64,000 nt of DNA from Hymenopus coronatus (GCA_030762935.1 CM060896.1:10616001-10680000); one strand, 5' to 3'; shown: positions 12,328-23,426, counted from the stretch's first letter. Notes: generated by a model from the sequence alone, not told the origin. Made by a program: numbers and translations.

Positions 12328-12510
12328 CATCGTCATCACCTTTGGAAGTCGGCTCCTTCTTTGACTATGTTATATTTAAGCTGTTCGTTTCCTGACTGTC
12401 CGAGATTATTTTTATTTGTTTCTTTCAAAATGTACAATATGGAAATTTTTCTGGAATTAAATAGTTTGGGGTTTCATGAAACCCACAATAAAGCGTTTTT
12501 GTAAATAAAC

Positions 12511-12875
12511 ATCTGAGTAGTTCAATCACGTGGCCTTCTCGATTTATTCTGCAATATATTATTCTTACAAAAGCGTATTCTTCTATTTACTTCATGCTAA
12601 TCAGAAAAAATTAGCAGAAATAGTCTTATTACTTGCTTCCTTGTAAGTAGAAGTGAAATAAGAGAATACACTAGGCTAAAGCGATACTTAAATTTTTAAA
12701 AACTATCGCTTTGCGATTGTCATTGAAAATCTGAGCTCTATCCATGGCCAGGAGTAAAACAAAAGAGGGATGAAACGCATGAGGAGTCCCCCTTTGAGAA
12801 AAGCTTTAACAATTTTAAAATTGAAACTAATAACATGGTATATCTCTGAAAAGGTTAGCTCTACAAAAATATATA
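12511..12875 (-). repeat. PalR-derived fragment, first part (split by Helitron)
   Basis: Starts with a decayed TCTGAG...TTCAATCACGTG end and continues through the ACTTGCTTCCTTGTAAGTAG block to CTCTACAAAAATA. The next segment of the same consensus resumes at 15,041, after the Helitron insertion. Confidence 0.75.
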
Positions 12876-13059
12876 TGTCGGCGAAATGTTTGTACGTGCA
12901 TCACTTCCGAACGACTGCACCAAATTGAACATTTTTTTTTTACTGTCACGACAAGGTTTGTGGAAAATAAAATGTTTAAAAATAGTACGGGAAAGTTTTT
13001 CAAGTCCCATAATATGAATCAGCATAGAGTGTCAAGGGAACGCATTTCGGTTAATGGCC

Positions 13060-13640
13060 GCCAGATGACAGTGGTACCACGGTTATTTGTTGCTAAATGG
13101 CCGTAGTACTGCTATATTTTCCCTCCCCTTTTAATATTAAGGTAAACCATCAGTTTATCGAGACAATGAGGCAACGAAGCCGTGAAATTCAAATACGTTT
13201 TTATGTATTAATTGTCCTTTCCTGACTCCTATCGTTTAAAATACACAAACAAAGAAGCTTGGCGACGAAAACCTAGAGTAAGCACTTATTTATTTGCCAC
13301 TAGATGGCTGTAGTACTGCTTAAGTTTTCCTCCCCCTTCAATGATAAGGTAACGCAACAGTTTATCGAGACAATGATGCAACGCGGCAGTAATTTTCAAA
13401 TACATTTTATGTATTAACTCTCCTTTCTTTAATCCTATCGTTTAAAATAAAGTAGCAAGGCAGCTTTCCTGGGGACGAACCCCCAGGGTAAGTTCTTATT
13501 TATTTGCCTCTAGATGGCCGTAATACAGGTCAATTTTTCCCCATTCAATGCTAAGGGAATGGACCTGGTTATGGGGTCAATGATGCAAGATAACTGTGAA
13601 AATCAAATATATTTCTTATGTACTAACTATCGTTTCCTTG
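13060..13640. repeat. Approximately 208-bp tandem triplication inside the Helitron
   Basis: Three degenerate units start with CTAAATGGCCGTAGTACTGC (13,095), CTAGATGGCTGTAGTACTGC (13,302) and CTAGATGGCCGTAATACAGG (13,511). Each contains a CGAGACAATGA or GGTCAATGATGCAA-like block and a CCTATCGTTTAAAAT-like block. Confidence 0.8.
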
Positions 13641-14309
13641 GTCACATTTTAAATAAATAAGTATATTTTTGTTGTTATTCTTTAAAATGAACAACTTATA
13701 AACTATGCGCATAACCAATAATCCTTCTTGGAATCTGAAAATGGCGGAGAAATGACGCGACCCGGCTTATAAACCATTTTAAGTTAACTTCCTATTGCAG
13801 ATGTTGGTTATTTGAGGTTATGTGGTACATGAACTCGCTAAAGAACATGAAGATACCCGCGTCACCATCCCTCTCAACTGATCAAGTAATATTGTGGGTT
13901 AAATGGATAAATTTAATACACAAAGCTATCATCAGATAAAAGCTTATCACTTGCTCAACCAGACCTCTTGCTTTTTAGTTATGTCATTGTTAGCCATAAA
14001 AATGGATGTCTTGACACAGAAGAAAATAAAGAAAGAGGTGGAAAAATTAGGAGTAGAGGAAAGAAAGAGATTCTGAAGCATGAATGTTACTTTGTGACTT
14101 TCTCCTTAATATAATTCATTACCTATTTCAGCGTTTAAACGCCACACTATGAAAGCGCTGCGATTATTGTTATTATGCCAACGGCATCCTTGCTTACCCA
14201 CGCTGTTAACTTAATTTCATCCTTTCCACTACGTTATGGGTGCGCTGACTTTGTCCTTTTCGCAATGCCAATAATATATGCTACATTGCGCAGATGCAAA
14301 GGCATTATT

Positions 14310-14940
14310 AGACAATGGCAATGGGAAAATTCCTGTTTATACCTCTACTGACCTAATTTCGTTTCCATCAAAATTTTTGTCACTTTACAACGTCAAAGGA
14401 AGAATTAATATCGAAAGTGTTCCCAAATATTGATATAAATTAGAAAAACTATGCCATTTTAGCAGCAACTAATAAGAATGTAGATGATTTGAATATAAAA
14501 AATCAGAGTAAAATTTATGGACAAATGCATTCATTTAATTCGATCGATTCCATTACCAATCCAAATGAAGTCATCAATTATCTAACTGAATTCCTAAATT
14601 CATTGGATTTGCCAGGATTCCGCCACACAATTTACAGTTCAAGGCTAAATCGGTAATAATTATCGGTATTATATAATTTCATTCCAAGAATACCACGAAT
14701 GCCAACCGACTTTGCTTTTGAATTTAAGGTGCTCAGTTTCCCGTGCGCTTTGCATTCGCAATGACAATAATTCCCAAGGTCAGTCGTTAGAAATGTGTGA
14801 AATATATCTTGAATTGTCGTTTTTTTCGCATGGGCAGTAGTACGTTGCGTGCTCGAGAGTCGGCAAACCATCGGCGCTATTTGTCTTCTCTCCGGAAAGA
14901 AAATTGTACATTACAAAGTATTACAATGCACTATTGTCAA
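14310..14940 (+). pseudogene. Helitron helicase C-terminal remnant
   Basis: Conceptual fragments in shifting frames match the C-terminal third of Helitron Pif1-type helicases: SKEELISKVFPNI (about 14,398), FNSIDSITNPNEVINYLTEF (14,534), LNSLDLPGF, FIPRIPRMPTDFAFEFK (about 14,680), QGQSLEMC (about 14,780) and YVACSRVGKPSALFVFSPE (14,841-14,897). The last two correspond to the conserved GQS and ACSRVGKP motifs near the end of the helicase. At least two frameshifts and several stops are present, including a stop just before YVACSR. The order and spacing agree with one decayed ORF rather than chance matches. The Walker A region is not in this copy. Confidence 0.85.
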
Positions 14941-15040
14941 ATTATTTAATTGTAATTTTATTTCATTGCATGGTCGTATCGTAAACGGAAGATTTTGCCT
15001 CAGTTTTTCATTAGGTACACCACCCGGGGCGGGCAGCTAG

Positions 15041-15295
15041 TGTATATATAAATGGTGTGCTTGAGGTATCTACAATAATTGTGCAGTAATATTTTTGTCT
15101 ATGTCTAACAGTTTATGAACAGGTCTTCAGGTTATTCTCCCAAAATTCAAGATATATCTACATTTTATTTGCCATGAGAATATCTTAAATATAAGCTTTT
15201 TAATAAAAATTGTAGCGAAATTTATGAAAAAACAAACCTTCCATAAATGTTTAAATGTAAAGTGTAGTGTGGAATAGGGAAATTTTCTTGAGAGC
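15041..15295 (-). repeat. PalR-derived fragment, second part after Helitron
   Basis: Resumes with TGTATATATAAATGGTGTGC and proceeds through the AAAATTCAAGATATATCTAC block to GGGAAATTTTCTTGAG, where orientation switches to plus. Confidence 0.7.
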
Positions 15296-15750
15296 TTACA
15301 CATACGGGAATTTGTCAACTGCTGGCAATGCAAAGAGATGGATTTCAAGCACATGGCAGCCAACTTTTGAAAAATGTGATTGCCCTTGTGTCCCTTCTAC
15401 TTACAAGGAAGCAAGTAATAAGACAATTTCTGCTCATTTTTTCTCGGTTAGAAATGAAACGGCTTGTTATTATTGAAAGACCACTTAATTTTCTCAGAGG
15501 TCTCTTTATCAGGCTTGAGGTTCTTTTACGTGCCGTAAATTTACGGCACTGGATCAACGTCTTTACTTCCCTGGAAACCATACTAAGGATTTTTACGCCC
15601 GAAAAATCCGTCAATCTCCGCTGGGTTTGAACCCGGCGGACTTTTGCAGCACGGAGGGCGACTGTTTGCATGAAGTAGATAGAAGAGTAAGCTTTCTAAC
15701 AATAATTTGTTGCAGAGATGTAGAGAAAGTCATGTGAATGGAACACACAA
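15296..15750 (+). repeat. PalR tail fragment with nested SINE
   Basis: Plus-oriented distal PalR segment (CATACGGGAATTTGTCAACT to GAGATGTAGAGAAAGTCATG) with a SINE inserted after TTTTTTCTCGGTTAG at about 15,455. It forms an inverted pair with the preceding minus fragment. Confidence 0.75.
15456..15669 (-). repeat. tRNA-derived SINE (type A)
   Basis: The minus-strand reading has a head ending in GGGTTCAAACCCAGC (B box) and a body with TTTACGGCACGTAAAAGAAC and AAATTAAGTGGTCTTTC. The tail is truncated relative to other copies. The TTACGGCACGTAAAAGAACC-like body is a motif seen in many invertebrate SINE families. Confidence 0.8.
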
Positions 15751-15769
15751 AAGTTTTGTACTTGTGCGT

Positions 15770-16310
15770 AACAAAGTATTCTTATGAAAGCTTGTTCTTC
15801 TATTTATTTCATGTATATCAAGATAAACACCAGCAGAAATTATTGTATATGATATTTCCTTGTACCTGAACACTAAAGGAATATAATAAGCAAAAGGACA
15901 GTCATATTACAGTATTGATATTCCGTTCTACTTTACCAGGACGAAAAAAATATGAATAATGACTTCCCACTTAATAAAACTATTGTAAAATGTAAAACCA
16001 TAACATTTATAACAAACATGTGTTTGATATAAATTATGTGTTTTGAGAAGATCTACACTCTAGGGGCAGTAAGTTTTTGTACATCTCTTAGATTTTAACA
16101 TCTATGCAAAAGTCATTCACAATGAATAGGACTTCACGGACTATTTCCAGGAAATTCAAGATATGCATTTTATTTTTCATGTAAATATCTTAAATATATG
16201 ATATTTTAATAAAAATCGTTATAGCCATTTTTGAAAAAATTAAAATATTAGACAACTTTTTTATGTAAATGTTACTTTAGGCTGGGTGAATTTGTTTGAA
16301 AATGTTTGTA
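15770..16310 (-). repeat. PalR-derived minus fragment
   Basis: From the distal end through TTTTTGTACATCTCTTAGAT and ATTCAAGATATGCATTTTAT to GGGTGAATTTGTTTG. It breaks at almost the same consensus position as the fragment ending at 15,295. Confidence 0.7.
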
Positions 16311-16593
16311 TTAGCTGTTTTTGGTTTCAGCTTTGAAAAACGTATACTTTTCTCATACAGGAATTTGTCAACTCTTGTCCATACAAACAAAGGAACTTCA
16401 GTCACACAGCAACCAGCTTTTGACTATCACTTTAACCTATGTTACTCCCTTATTTCGCTTCTACTTACAAGGAAGCAAGTAATAAGACTATTTCTGCTAA
16501 TTTTTTCTAGATTAGCATGAAGTAAATCTCTTATAAGAACATTTTTTGCAGAACAGGTAGAGAAAGGCATGTGAATGAAACAAATCAGATTTT
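16311..16593 (+). repeat. PalR tail fragment
   Basis: Plus-oriented distal segment from TTTTGGTTTCAGCTTTGAAA to ACAAATCAGATTTTT, directly abutting the next full copy. With the preceding fragment it recreates the inverted-fragment arrangement seen at 15,041-15,750. Confidence 0.8.
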
Positions 16594-17466
16594 TATTTTC
16601 TCTACACGTACTATACACATTGTGTATGGAGAAGCTGAATTGCACCCAAAAATTCCATACCGAGATTTCACCGGAAATATATGTTTTGGGCCTCCCTGAA
16701 TAAAAAAAAACATTTTTGGAAAACGGTCCGTGTGTGTATGTGTGTTTGGCTGTGTATGTATGTGTGTGTGTCTGTGGACAGCATAAGTCAAAAACGAAAA
16801 GTCTGTTAAATACCAAACTTGGTATTTAAGTTTGGTATATTCCAAGGATGCGACACGAAGATTTTCAAGAGAATCCCCCACCCCTAACTACCCTTTGCAA
16901 GGAACTTTTTTCGAAAATTTTGATTTTCTCAAAAAAGGGTCTAAGGATTATGATTAAAATTTCGTATGTTAAAGATATTTACCTGACAAATAAAATGTAT
17001 ATCTTGAATTTTCAGGGATAGCCTCTGAAGACTACTTTATCCTGGATCAACTTTACGGAATTTTGCATAACTGCTAAACCGTAAGAGAAGGACAAAAATT
17101 TACCACACAAAAAGCGTAGAGCACATTAAAACACACAATTTATGTAATATAATTTTTTTTCGTGGATTTGGTCGTTTTTAAGATATTCATTGTTATTGGT
17201 TTCAGCTTTAAAAAACTTATACCTTTCTCATACAGGAATACAAATAAAGGAACCTCAGTCACATAACAACCAGCTTTTGACTCTCAGTTTAACCTATGGT
17301 ACTCCCTTATTTCGCTTTTACTTACAAGGAAGCAAGTTATAAGACTATTTATTTCTGCTAAGTTTTTCTCGATTAGCATGAAGTAAATAGAATCATAAGC
17401 TTTTTAACAATAATTTGTTGTAGAGATGTGAGAAAGTCATGTGAATGGAACACATCAGACTTTTTT
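16594..17466 (+). repeat. PalR repeat copy, near-complete
   Basis: Palindrome at about 16,600-16,632 (slightly decayed), GT-rich variable site at 16,728-16,772, terminal ACACATCAGAC then T-run. It joins the preceding tail fragment with no spacer. Confidence 0.85.
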
Positions 17467-18445
17467 TACATATATTTTTATCAAAACGGTGCAATAATTA
17501 CAATGTATTTAAAAAACTTATAATTTTCGGATTTAAAACTTTTGAACGGGACAACGTCTTTTGGGTCCGCCAGTATTTTATAAATTATTAATAGTCTCTT
17601 CACTCCGGTCGTGAATTATCGACAAGATGAAAACACTCGTGCTATTACTTTCAATTAATTCAGTTACAATGTTTATTTAAAGTTTTATCAAGTGCATCAT
17701 GTATTTAGTTAACAAAAGGAGTGAAAATAGTCATTATTTGTATTCCTTATGAATGAGATGAGTGCAATAACCTCAAATAAAATAACTTGTCTCCATTTCA
17801 TAAAATAATTGTTCCATATTTCTATTGTTGCTATCGATATTCGTACATTGGGTGTAGGCACGGTCGGCCATGTCATAATTCAGGAGGCAGTGGAGAAAGA
17901 GAAAAACGTTGGCTAAATAAACATGATCGAGTGCGTCAAGTACCATTTGAGAACTAATGTAAGTATTACAATGATAAAATCTCCCTTCCTACATATTATA
18001 AATTATTTCGCTGAATTGTCTTATCAAATACAACTCGTGTTTTCATCTCCCGTGGTGAATTATCGACAAGATGGAGACACTCGTGCTATTACTTATGAAC
18101 ATATTTTCTGACAGGAGAGGTGCCTTGACCAGATTGCGAGGAGACGTTTTCATGGGAATGCCCAGCAGCAACTTTTGTGAACGTAATGGGGCGTAACAAC
18201 GTCCCTCGTAAATAAGAAACACGTAGACAAGCAAAAGCTCCAGAAAAAGCCAATAACAAGATAGTGACCGCAAGGAAGTGACAGGCTGCAGCACCCTCAT
18301 TTATTTTCACACATTCCTCAGCCACGTCCCTGACCTGAGTTCATATTTCAGAGCAGACAGCACAGATCAGTTGGCAACAGTGACACCATTTTCTTCCTCG
18401 TTTACCAGGCGCTCAACCATGCTACTGTCATTTTATAAACAAGCA
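17467..18445. other. Unassigned sequence with a 44-bp direct repeat
   Basis: The segment GTGAATTATCGACAAGATG followed by ACACTCGTGCTATTACTT occurs at about 17,612-17,652 and again at 18,053-18,093. Minus-strand open frames at 18,043-18,325 encode hydrophobic stretches but no recognised protein. Confidence 0.45.
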
Positions 18446-18562
18446 GTTTTACTTTCTCTACTGCATAGTGTATAGAGAAGGTTTTGTATTGCACACAAAA
18501 ATTGATACTGAGATTTCACCGGAAACATGTTTTGAAGTCCCCTCAGTCCGAAAAAATAATGT
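18446..18562 (+). repeat. PalR stub (palindrome end only)
   Basis: Truncated palindrome plus the ATTTCACCGGAAACATG block. It ends at the variable site, where a new copy begins immediately. Confidence 0.8.
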
Positions 18563-19418
18563 GTACTTTCTCTGCCGTACTATGTAGGTAAATAGTCTAT
18601 AGAAGAAGTATTGCATTCCACCCAAAAATTCAACACCGAGATTTTACCGGAAATACATGTTTTAGGACCCCCTGAATAAAAAAAATTCAGAAAAAGGTCC
18701 ATTTATCTATGTCTGTGGACAGCATAGCCCAAAAACTAAGAGTGTTAAATACCAAACTTGGTATTTGGGTTTCCTATCTTCCAAGGATGCGACACGAAGA
18801 TTTTCAAGAAAATCCCCCCACCACAGACTACCCTCTTCATGGAACATTTTTCGAAAATCTTGATTTTCTCAAAAATGATCCTAACGATTTTGATTAAATT
18901 ACCTTAAGTTTAAGATAGTTTTATGATAAGCGAAATGTATACCTTGAATTTTCTGGAAATAGCCTCTGAAGACATCTTTATTCTGGATGAATTTTGTACA
19001 ACTGGCAAACCATATACAACACATGAAATGTACATCTTATTAAAACACACAATTTACGTCATGTATTTTTTTTTAATATATGTAGAGTTAACAGTTTTAG
19101 GGATATTCCGGATTATTAGTTTCAAATTTAGCCACGTAAACTTTTCTCAAACGGGAAGACATCTTTCTTCTCGTTTCTCGTCTTTTTTATTCCTGGTAAG
19201 CAAAGAGATTGGAATTTCACATAGCGACCTATATATATTGCTTCAGCCCATACATTTTCTTACTTCCCTTCTACTTACAAGGAAGCTAGTAAGTAATAAG
19301 ACTAATTCTGTTAATGTTTATCTAGATTAGTGCGAGTTGGATAAAAGAATAATCTTTTGAATAAAATGCTTATTTGCCGAACAGCTGGAGGACATATGAA
19401 TGAAACACATTAGATTTT
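18563..19418 (+). repeat. PalR repeat copy, near-complete
   Basis: Second unit of a head-to-tail array. Palindrome region about 18,570-18,605, no long GT run (TTTATCTATGTCTGTGG at the variable site), terminal ACACATTAGATTTTT running straight into the next palindrome. Confidence 0.85.
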
Positions 19419-20310
19419 TACTTTCTCTATACGTGCTATGTATATAGTGAATAGAGAAGGTATTGCACTCCACCAAAAAATTCGATACCGAGATTTCACC
19501 GGAAATATATGTTTTAGGGTCCCCTGTATCCAAAAAAAGTATTTTCAGAAAAAGGTCCGTGTGTGTGTCCGTGTGTCTGTGAACACGATAACTCAAAAAC
19601 GAAAAGTCGGTAAAGTACCAAACTTTGTATTTAAGTTTAGTATCTTCCAGGGATGCGACACGAAGATTTTGATAAAAATCCCCCACCCCAAACTACCCCT
19701 TATATGGGAATTTTTCCGAAAATGTTGATTTTCTCAAAAATGGCTCTAACGATTTTGATTAACATATATATTAAAGATATTTACCTGACAAATAAAATGT
19801 ATATCTTTAATTTTCTAGGAATAGCATCTTAAGACCACTTTATTCTGGATGAATTTTACGAAATTTTGTATAACTGGAGAAAAAAAGTTACCACACAAAA
19901 AATGTAGAGCACGTTAAAACACACAATTTATCTTATATACATTTGTTTCGTGAAGTTGTTTTTTTTTTTTTTAATAGATATTCCTTTTTTTGGTTTCAGG
20001 TTTAAAAAAACTCCTATTCATACAATCAAAGGAACTTCAGTCACATAGCAACCAGCTTTTGACTATCACTTTAACCTATGTTACTCCCTTATTTCGCTTC
20101 TACTTACAAGGAAGCAAGTAATAAGACTATTTCTTCTAATTTTTTCACGATTAGCATGAAGTAAGTAAAAGCATAAGCTTTTAAACAATACTTTGTTGCA
20201 GAGATGTAGAGAAAGTCATGTGGCATACAAGGACCATGAAATTTCAAAGCCACCACTAAGCGATCCGCTTTTGAACATCTATCGTTTTAGCGGAACACAT
20301 TAGGTTTTTT
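19419..20310 (+). repeat. PalR repeat copy, near-complete
   Basis: Third array unit. Its terminal segment contains an extra insert of about 65 bp (ACCATGAAATTTCAAAGCC...) between CATGTG and GCGGAACACATTAGG. The same insert sequence recurs at 20,495-20,560. Confidence 0.8.
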
Positions 20311-20590
20311 GCCTTCTACTTACAAGGAAGCAAGTAATAAGGAAAATTTCTGTTAATGTTTATCTCGATTATCATTAGGTATATAGAAGAATAAGCTTTT
20401 AAAGAATAATTTGTTACAGAGATGTAGAGAAAGTCATGTGAATGGGACACATCAGATTTTTTTAAGTCATCAGTTGGTGTTCGTTTTTTCTTGTTGACAT
20501 ACAAAAACCATGAAATTTCAAAGCCATCACTAAGCGATACGCTTTTAAACATCTGAATAACGCTTTAGCCTACTGTATTCTTATATCTGT
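20311..20590 (+). repeat. PalR tail-only unit plus repeated flank
   Basis: A tail unit (CCTTCTACTTACAAGGAAGC to ACACATCAGATTTTTTT, to 20,463) is followed by a second copy of the ACCATGAAATTTCAAAGCC segment. It forms the end of the array that started at 18,446. Confidence 0.75.
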
Positions 20591-21153
20591 AACGAAATGT
20601 GTAATGAAAATATGTCCATTAACAATTAGTACTCAGTTTTTTAATAAAGCTCATCAATTAATTACCCTGGACTTAAAATACGCACTTACACATTGGGGTA
20701 TGTTACCTCAAGATGAGTTTGAGATCGCTTGTGGTTTACCGGAAAATGCGCGTCAGTTGGATGTGGAGTGCAGCAATGGTAGCTCAATTGGTTAAAACAG
20801 CTGCCCGGAAACTGAAAAACCCAAGTTCAAATTCTGCCTGTCATTGAATTTCAGGTCTTATTCTACTTTTTATAAGAAAGGTAGAACAATGGATAGCAAT
20901 GGTCAAGTAAATGCAATAGATCAACTTTAAAATGCTGCCGCTATTCAGTTGTTTCTCTCGATATTATCGTGTTGAGTTACGAAGACTTTTCCTCCAGGTG
21001 GCACACGCAAGGCGTCTTCCCTGGTTTCATTAGGTGACGAATATTAACACTAAGGGAGATGGGAAAAAATGGGTGAAGAATGCAAATCTGGTTTTCGAGG
21101 TAGACTTTTACTTTCACATGCAGAAACTACATGGCAACTTGGAACAGCACTTA
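20591..21153. other. Unassigned flank of mariner element, with a tRNA-like SINE piece
   Basis: Apart from the tRNA-like segment at 20,770-20,850, nothing is recognised. Confidence 0.4.
20770..20850 (+). repeat. tRNA-like SINE head fragment (type E)
   Basis: AGTGCAGCAATGGTAGCTCA contains an A-box-like GTAGCTCAATTGG. About 40 bp on, AAGTTCAAATTCTG resembles a B box. Arms do not fold into a canonical tRNA, so a SINE head or tRNA relic is likelier than an active gene. Confidence 0.45.
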
Positions 21154-22300
21154 TACAAGGGGATGTCAATAAGTCCTCAGAAAATCTAAGAAATGACACT
21201 CGTAGCATCGAAAAAATTGTGTTTAGTAACCGTCGTCTCTCACTAGATGGCATTAAAGTTTCAGCTATATCTATCACGCTGTTTTGTTTTCATAGGCTAT
21301 TGAATCAACAATCTTGTACTTCTTTAGAAAGATGGAAAAAACGAGTTTCGTGCGGTGATTAAACACTTCTATTTAAAAGACTTAACACCGAAAGAGATAA
21401 AAACCGAGTTCATGGCACATCTGCTCCTACATTTGCAGCAATTTACAATTGGATAAATGAATTTAAACGTGGCCGCACATCAATAAATGATGAACATCGT
21501 TCCGGACGTCCAGTAGAAGTAACTTCCTCCAAAACGACTGGCAAAATCCATAATATAGTTTTGAGTGATCGACGGATCAAAGTTCGCGAAATAGTAGAGG
21601 TCACAGCATGTCACTAGGTTCAATGTTCTCAACTATGCACCAAAATTAGGTCTGACAAAGGTCAGAGCAACATGGCTGCCGCGTTTGCTCTCAATGGTGA
21701 ATAAGCACAATCCGGCGATCGATTCGGAAGGTGGTTTGGCACTTTTCCGTCGCAATATTGGCAAGTTTCTCCATCGATACATAACTTTGGATGAAATATG
21801 GATACACTACTACAGTCCAGAGATAAAAGTACAGTCGAAACAAGCGGGTTTTTAAATGTCAACCGCCTCTGAAGAAGACAAAGGTGCTGAAATCTGCAGA
21901 CAAGGTTTTTTGGGATTCACGAGGAAATATCTACATTGATTACTTGCAGAAAGTAAGACCGATAAATGGAGAGTAATATACATCGTTATTGCACCGGTTG
22001 AATGGAGAAATCAAGTTAAATCGCCCTCACCTGGCAAAGAACAAGATTCTCTTCCATCCAGACAGTGTAAGGGTGCGCATTTGCGCAGTTTCGATGACTA
22101 ATTAAAGTTCGAATTACTACAATATCCACCGTATTTACCAGATTTTGCCCCCCGTAACTCTTTTTTTTTTATCTCGAAATTTGGAAATATTGACGAAATA
22201 AAAACACGTCTAACAAAGAGGTCACCTCCCAAACAGATGCCTATTTTGAGTACCTTCCGAAATCCTACTTTTTGTTAGGGCTTGTTGAACGCCCCTCGTA
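21154..22300 (+). mobile_element. irritans-like mariner transposon, defective
   Basis: About 1.15 kb, bounded by TA and by matching terminal inverted repeats: CAAGGGGATGTCAATAAGTC at the left and the reverse complement of GACTTATT/GCTTGTTGAACGCCCCTCG-type sequence at the right (22,276-22,298). The size is typical of mariner (about 1.2-1.3 kb). The interior encodes a decayed transposase (separate entry). Mariner elements move by cut and paste into TA. Confidence 0.9.
21335..22250 (+). pseudogene. mariner transposase pseudogene
   Basis: Fragments in several frames: NEFRAVIKHFYLKDLTPKEI (21,340), HGTSAPTFAAIYNWINEFKR then SGRPVEVTS (21,413-21,530), WLPRLLSMVNKHN (about 21,675), ALFRRNIGKFLHRYITLDEI (21,740-21,800, first catalytic Asp), ILFHPDS (about 22,050, second Asp) and PDFAPRNS (about 22,140), where the third Asp of the DD34D triad is replaced by Asn. 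Several frameshifts and stops. Family assignment rests on the RHxTLDE, HQDN-like and SPDLAPSD-like motifs in order. It is inactive. Confidence 0.9.
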
Positions 22301-22530
22301 CAGCGCTAGGCTGCTGGTTGAGCGATTCATGTTGCGGTGCTTAAGGCGAATGTTTACGATGTAGCACACTTATAAAGCGGTTCTTGCTAGCACGTGTCTT
22401 AGAGAGAGCTATGTCAAAACCTGGGGACTGCTCAAACAGCTGGTGATGGTAGCGTTACACCACCATGAACTGCAACAACGTCCCCTGAGGGCACTCGTGC
22501 TATGACTGCACAAACTAGCATCTACCTGTA
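22301..22530. other. Unassigned spacer
   Basis: No recognised feature between the mariner right end and the next PalR copy. Confidence 0.4.
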
Positions 22531-23294
22531 GCATCTTCAACAAATTATTGTTAATAAGCTTATTCTTCTACTTCATGATAATGGAGATAAACGTTACCAG
22601 AAACTGTCGTTATTACTTGGTCCCTTGTAAGTAACAGGAAAATAAGGGAATGCACAGGTTAAAGGATAGACTTCTGCTTTAAAAGCCGGTTGCTATGTGA
22701 AACAGTTGAAATCCAATTCTCCCTCTTTGCCAGGAGTAAACAAACGAGAAACGAGAAGAACAATGGCTTCCCGTTTGAGAAAAGTCTGTGCCTTAAAATT
22801 GAAACCAATAATCCGGAATATGTCGAAAAGAGTATATGACATAGATTCTGTGTTTTAATGAGATATACATTTTTTGTGTAGTATGTTTTTGTCTATCTCT
22901 TAATGTTTTCCAGCTAGGAAAAATTCAGAAACATTAATCCAAAATAAAGAGTCTTCAGAGACTATTCCCAGAAAATTCAAAATATAAATTTTATCTGCCA
23001 TGCAAATATCTTTAATATATAGCATTTTAATTAAAGTCATTAAAACCATTTTTGAAAGGAAGATTTTGCTCAAAATCTTCGTGTCGAATCCTTGAAAGAT
23101 GCTGAACTTAAATACCAAAGTTGGTATTGTATCGACTTTTCGTTTTTGAGCTATCTGTTCTTAGACACACGGACACACGCGGACAATTTTCTTTGGATAC
23201 AGGAGTCTCAAAACATGTATTCCCGGTGAAATCTCAGTAAGGAATGTTTGGGTGCATTACAATATGTACATAGTACGTGTAGAGAAAGTAAAAA
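22531..23294 (-). repeat. PalR copy, truncated at its TCTGATG end
   Basis: Begins CAACAAATTATTGTTAATAA, lacking the terminal TCTGATGTG block, and ends at a half palindrome (TATGTACATAGTACGTGTAG). Variable site reduced to ACACACGGACACACGCGGAC. Confidence 0.8.
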
Positions 23295-23426
23295 GTGTTC
23301 GTAAGAGCAGGGTGTAGAAGTAATGACATAAAAAGAGGAGTGATTCAAAATGTCAATCAACTGAAGTTATAAATATACAGGCCAATAGAATCTACTTCTC
23401 TCGCAATATTTTTCCCGACGATGCAG

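Larger units (their letters stand above)
12871..15040 (+). mobile_element. Helitron, internally deleted and decayed
   Basis: A 2.2 kb insertion between the two halves of one PalR-derived copy. The left side has GAAATGTTTGTACGTGCATC and a CCGAACGACTGCACC segment characteristic of arthropod Helitron 5' regions. The right side ends CCCGGGGCGGGCAGCTAG followed by T, that is a CTAG terminus (15,037-15,040) inserted between A and T. Helicase remnants lie at 14,310-14,940. Helitrons are rolling-circle transposons encoding a Rep/helicase. Rep motifs are not visible, so this copy is defective. The exact 5' nucleotide is uncertain within a few bases because of the TATATA run. Confidence 0.8.

Noticed and set aside
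18043..18325. Two overlapping minus-strand open frames with strongly hydrophobic, signal-peptide-like segments
   Set aside because: The more signal-like frame has no ATG before the hydrophobic core, and both overlapping frames look hydrophobic, as expected of T-rich sequence. No conserved mature peptide or splice support.
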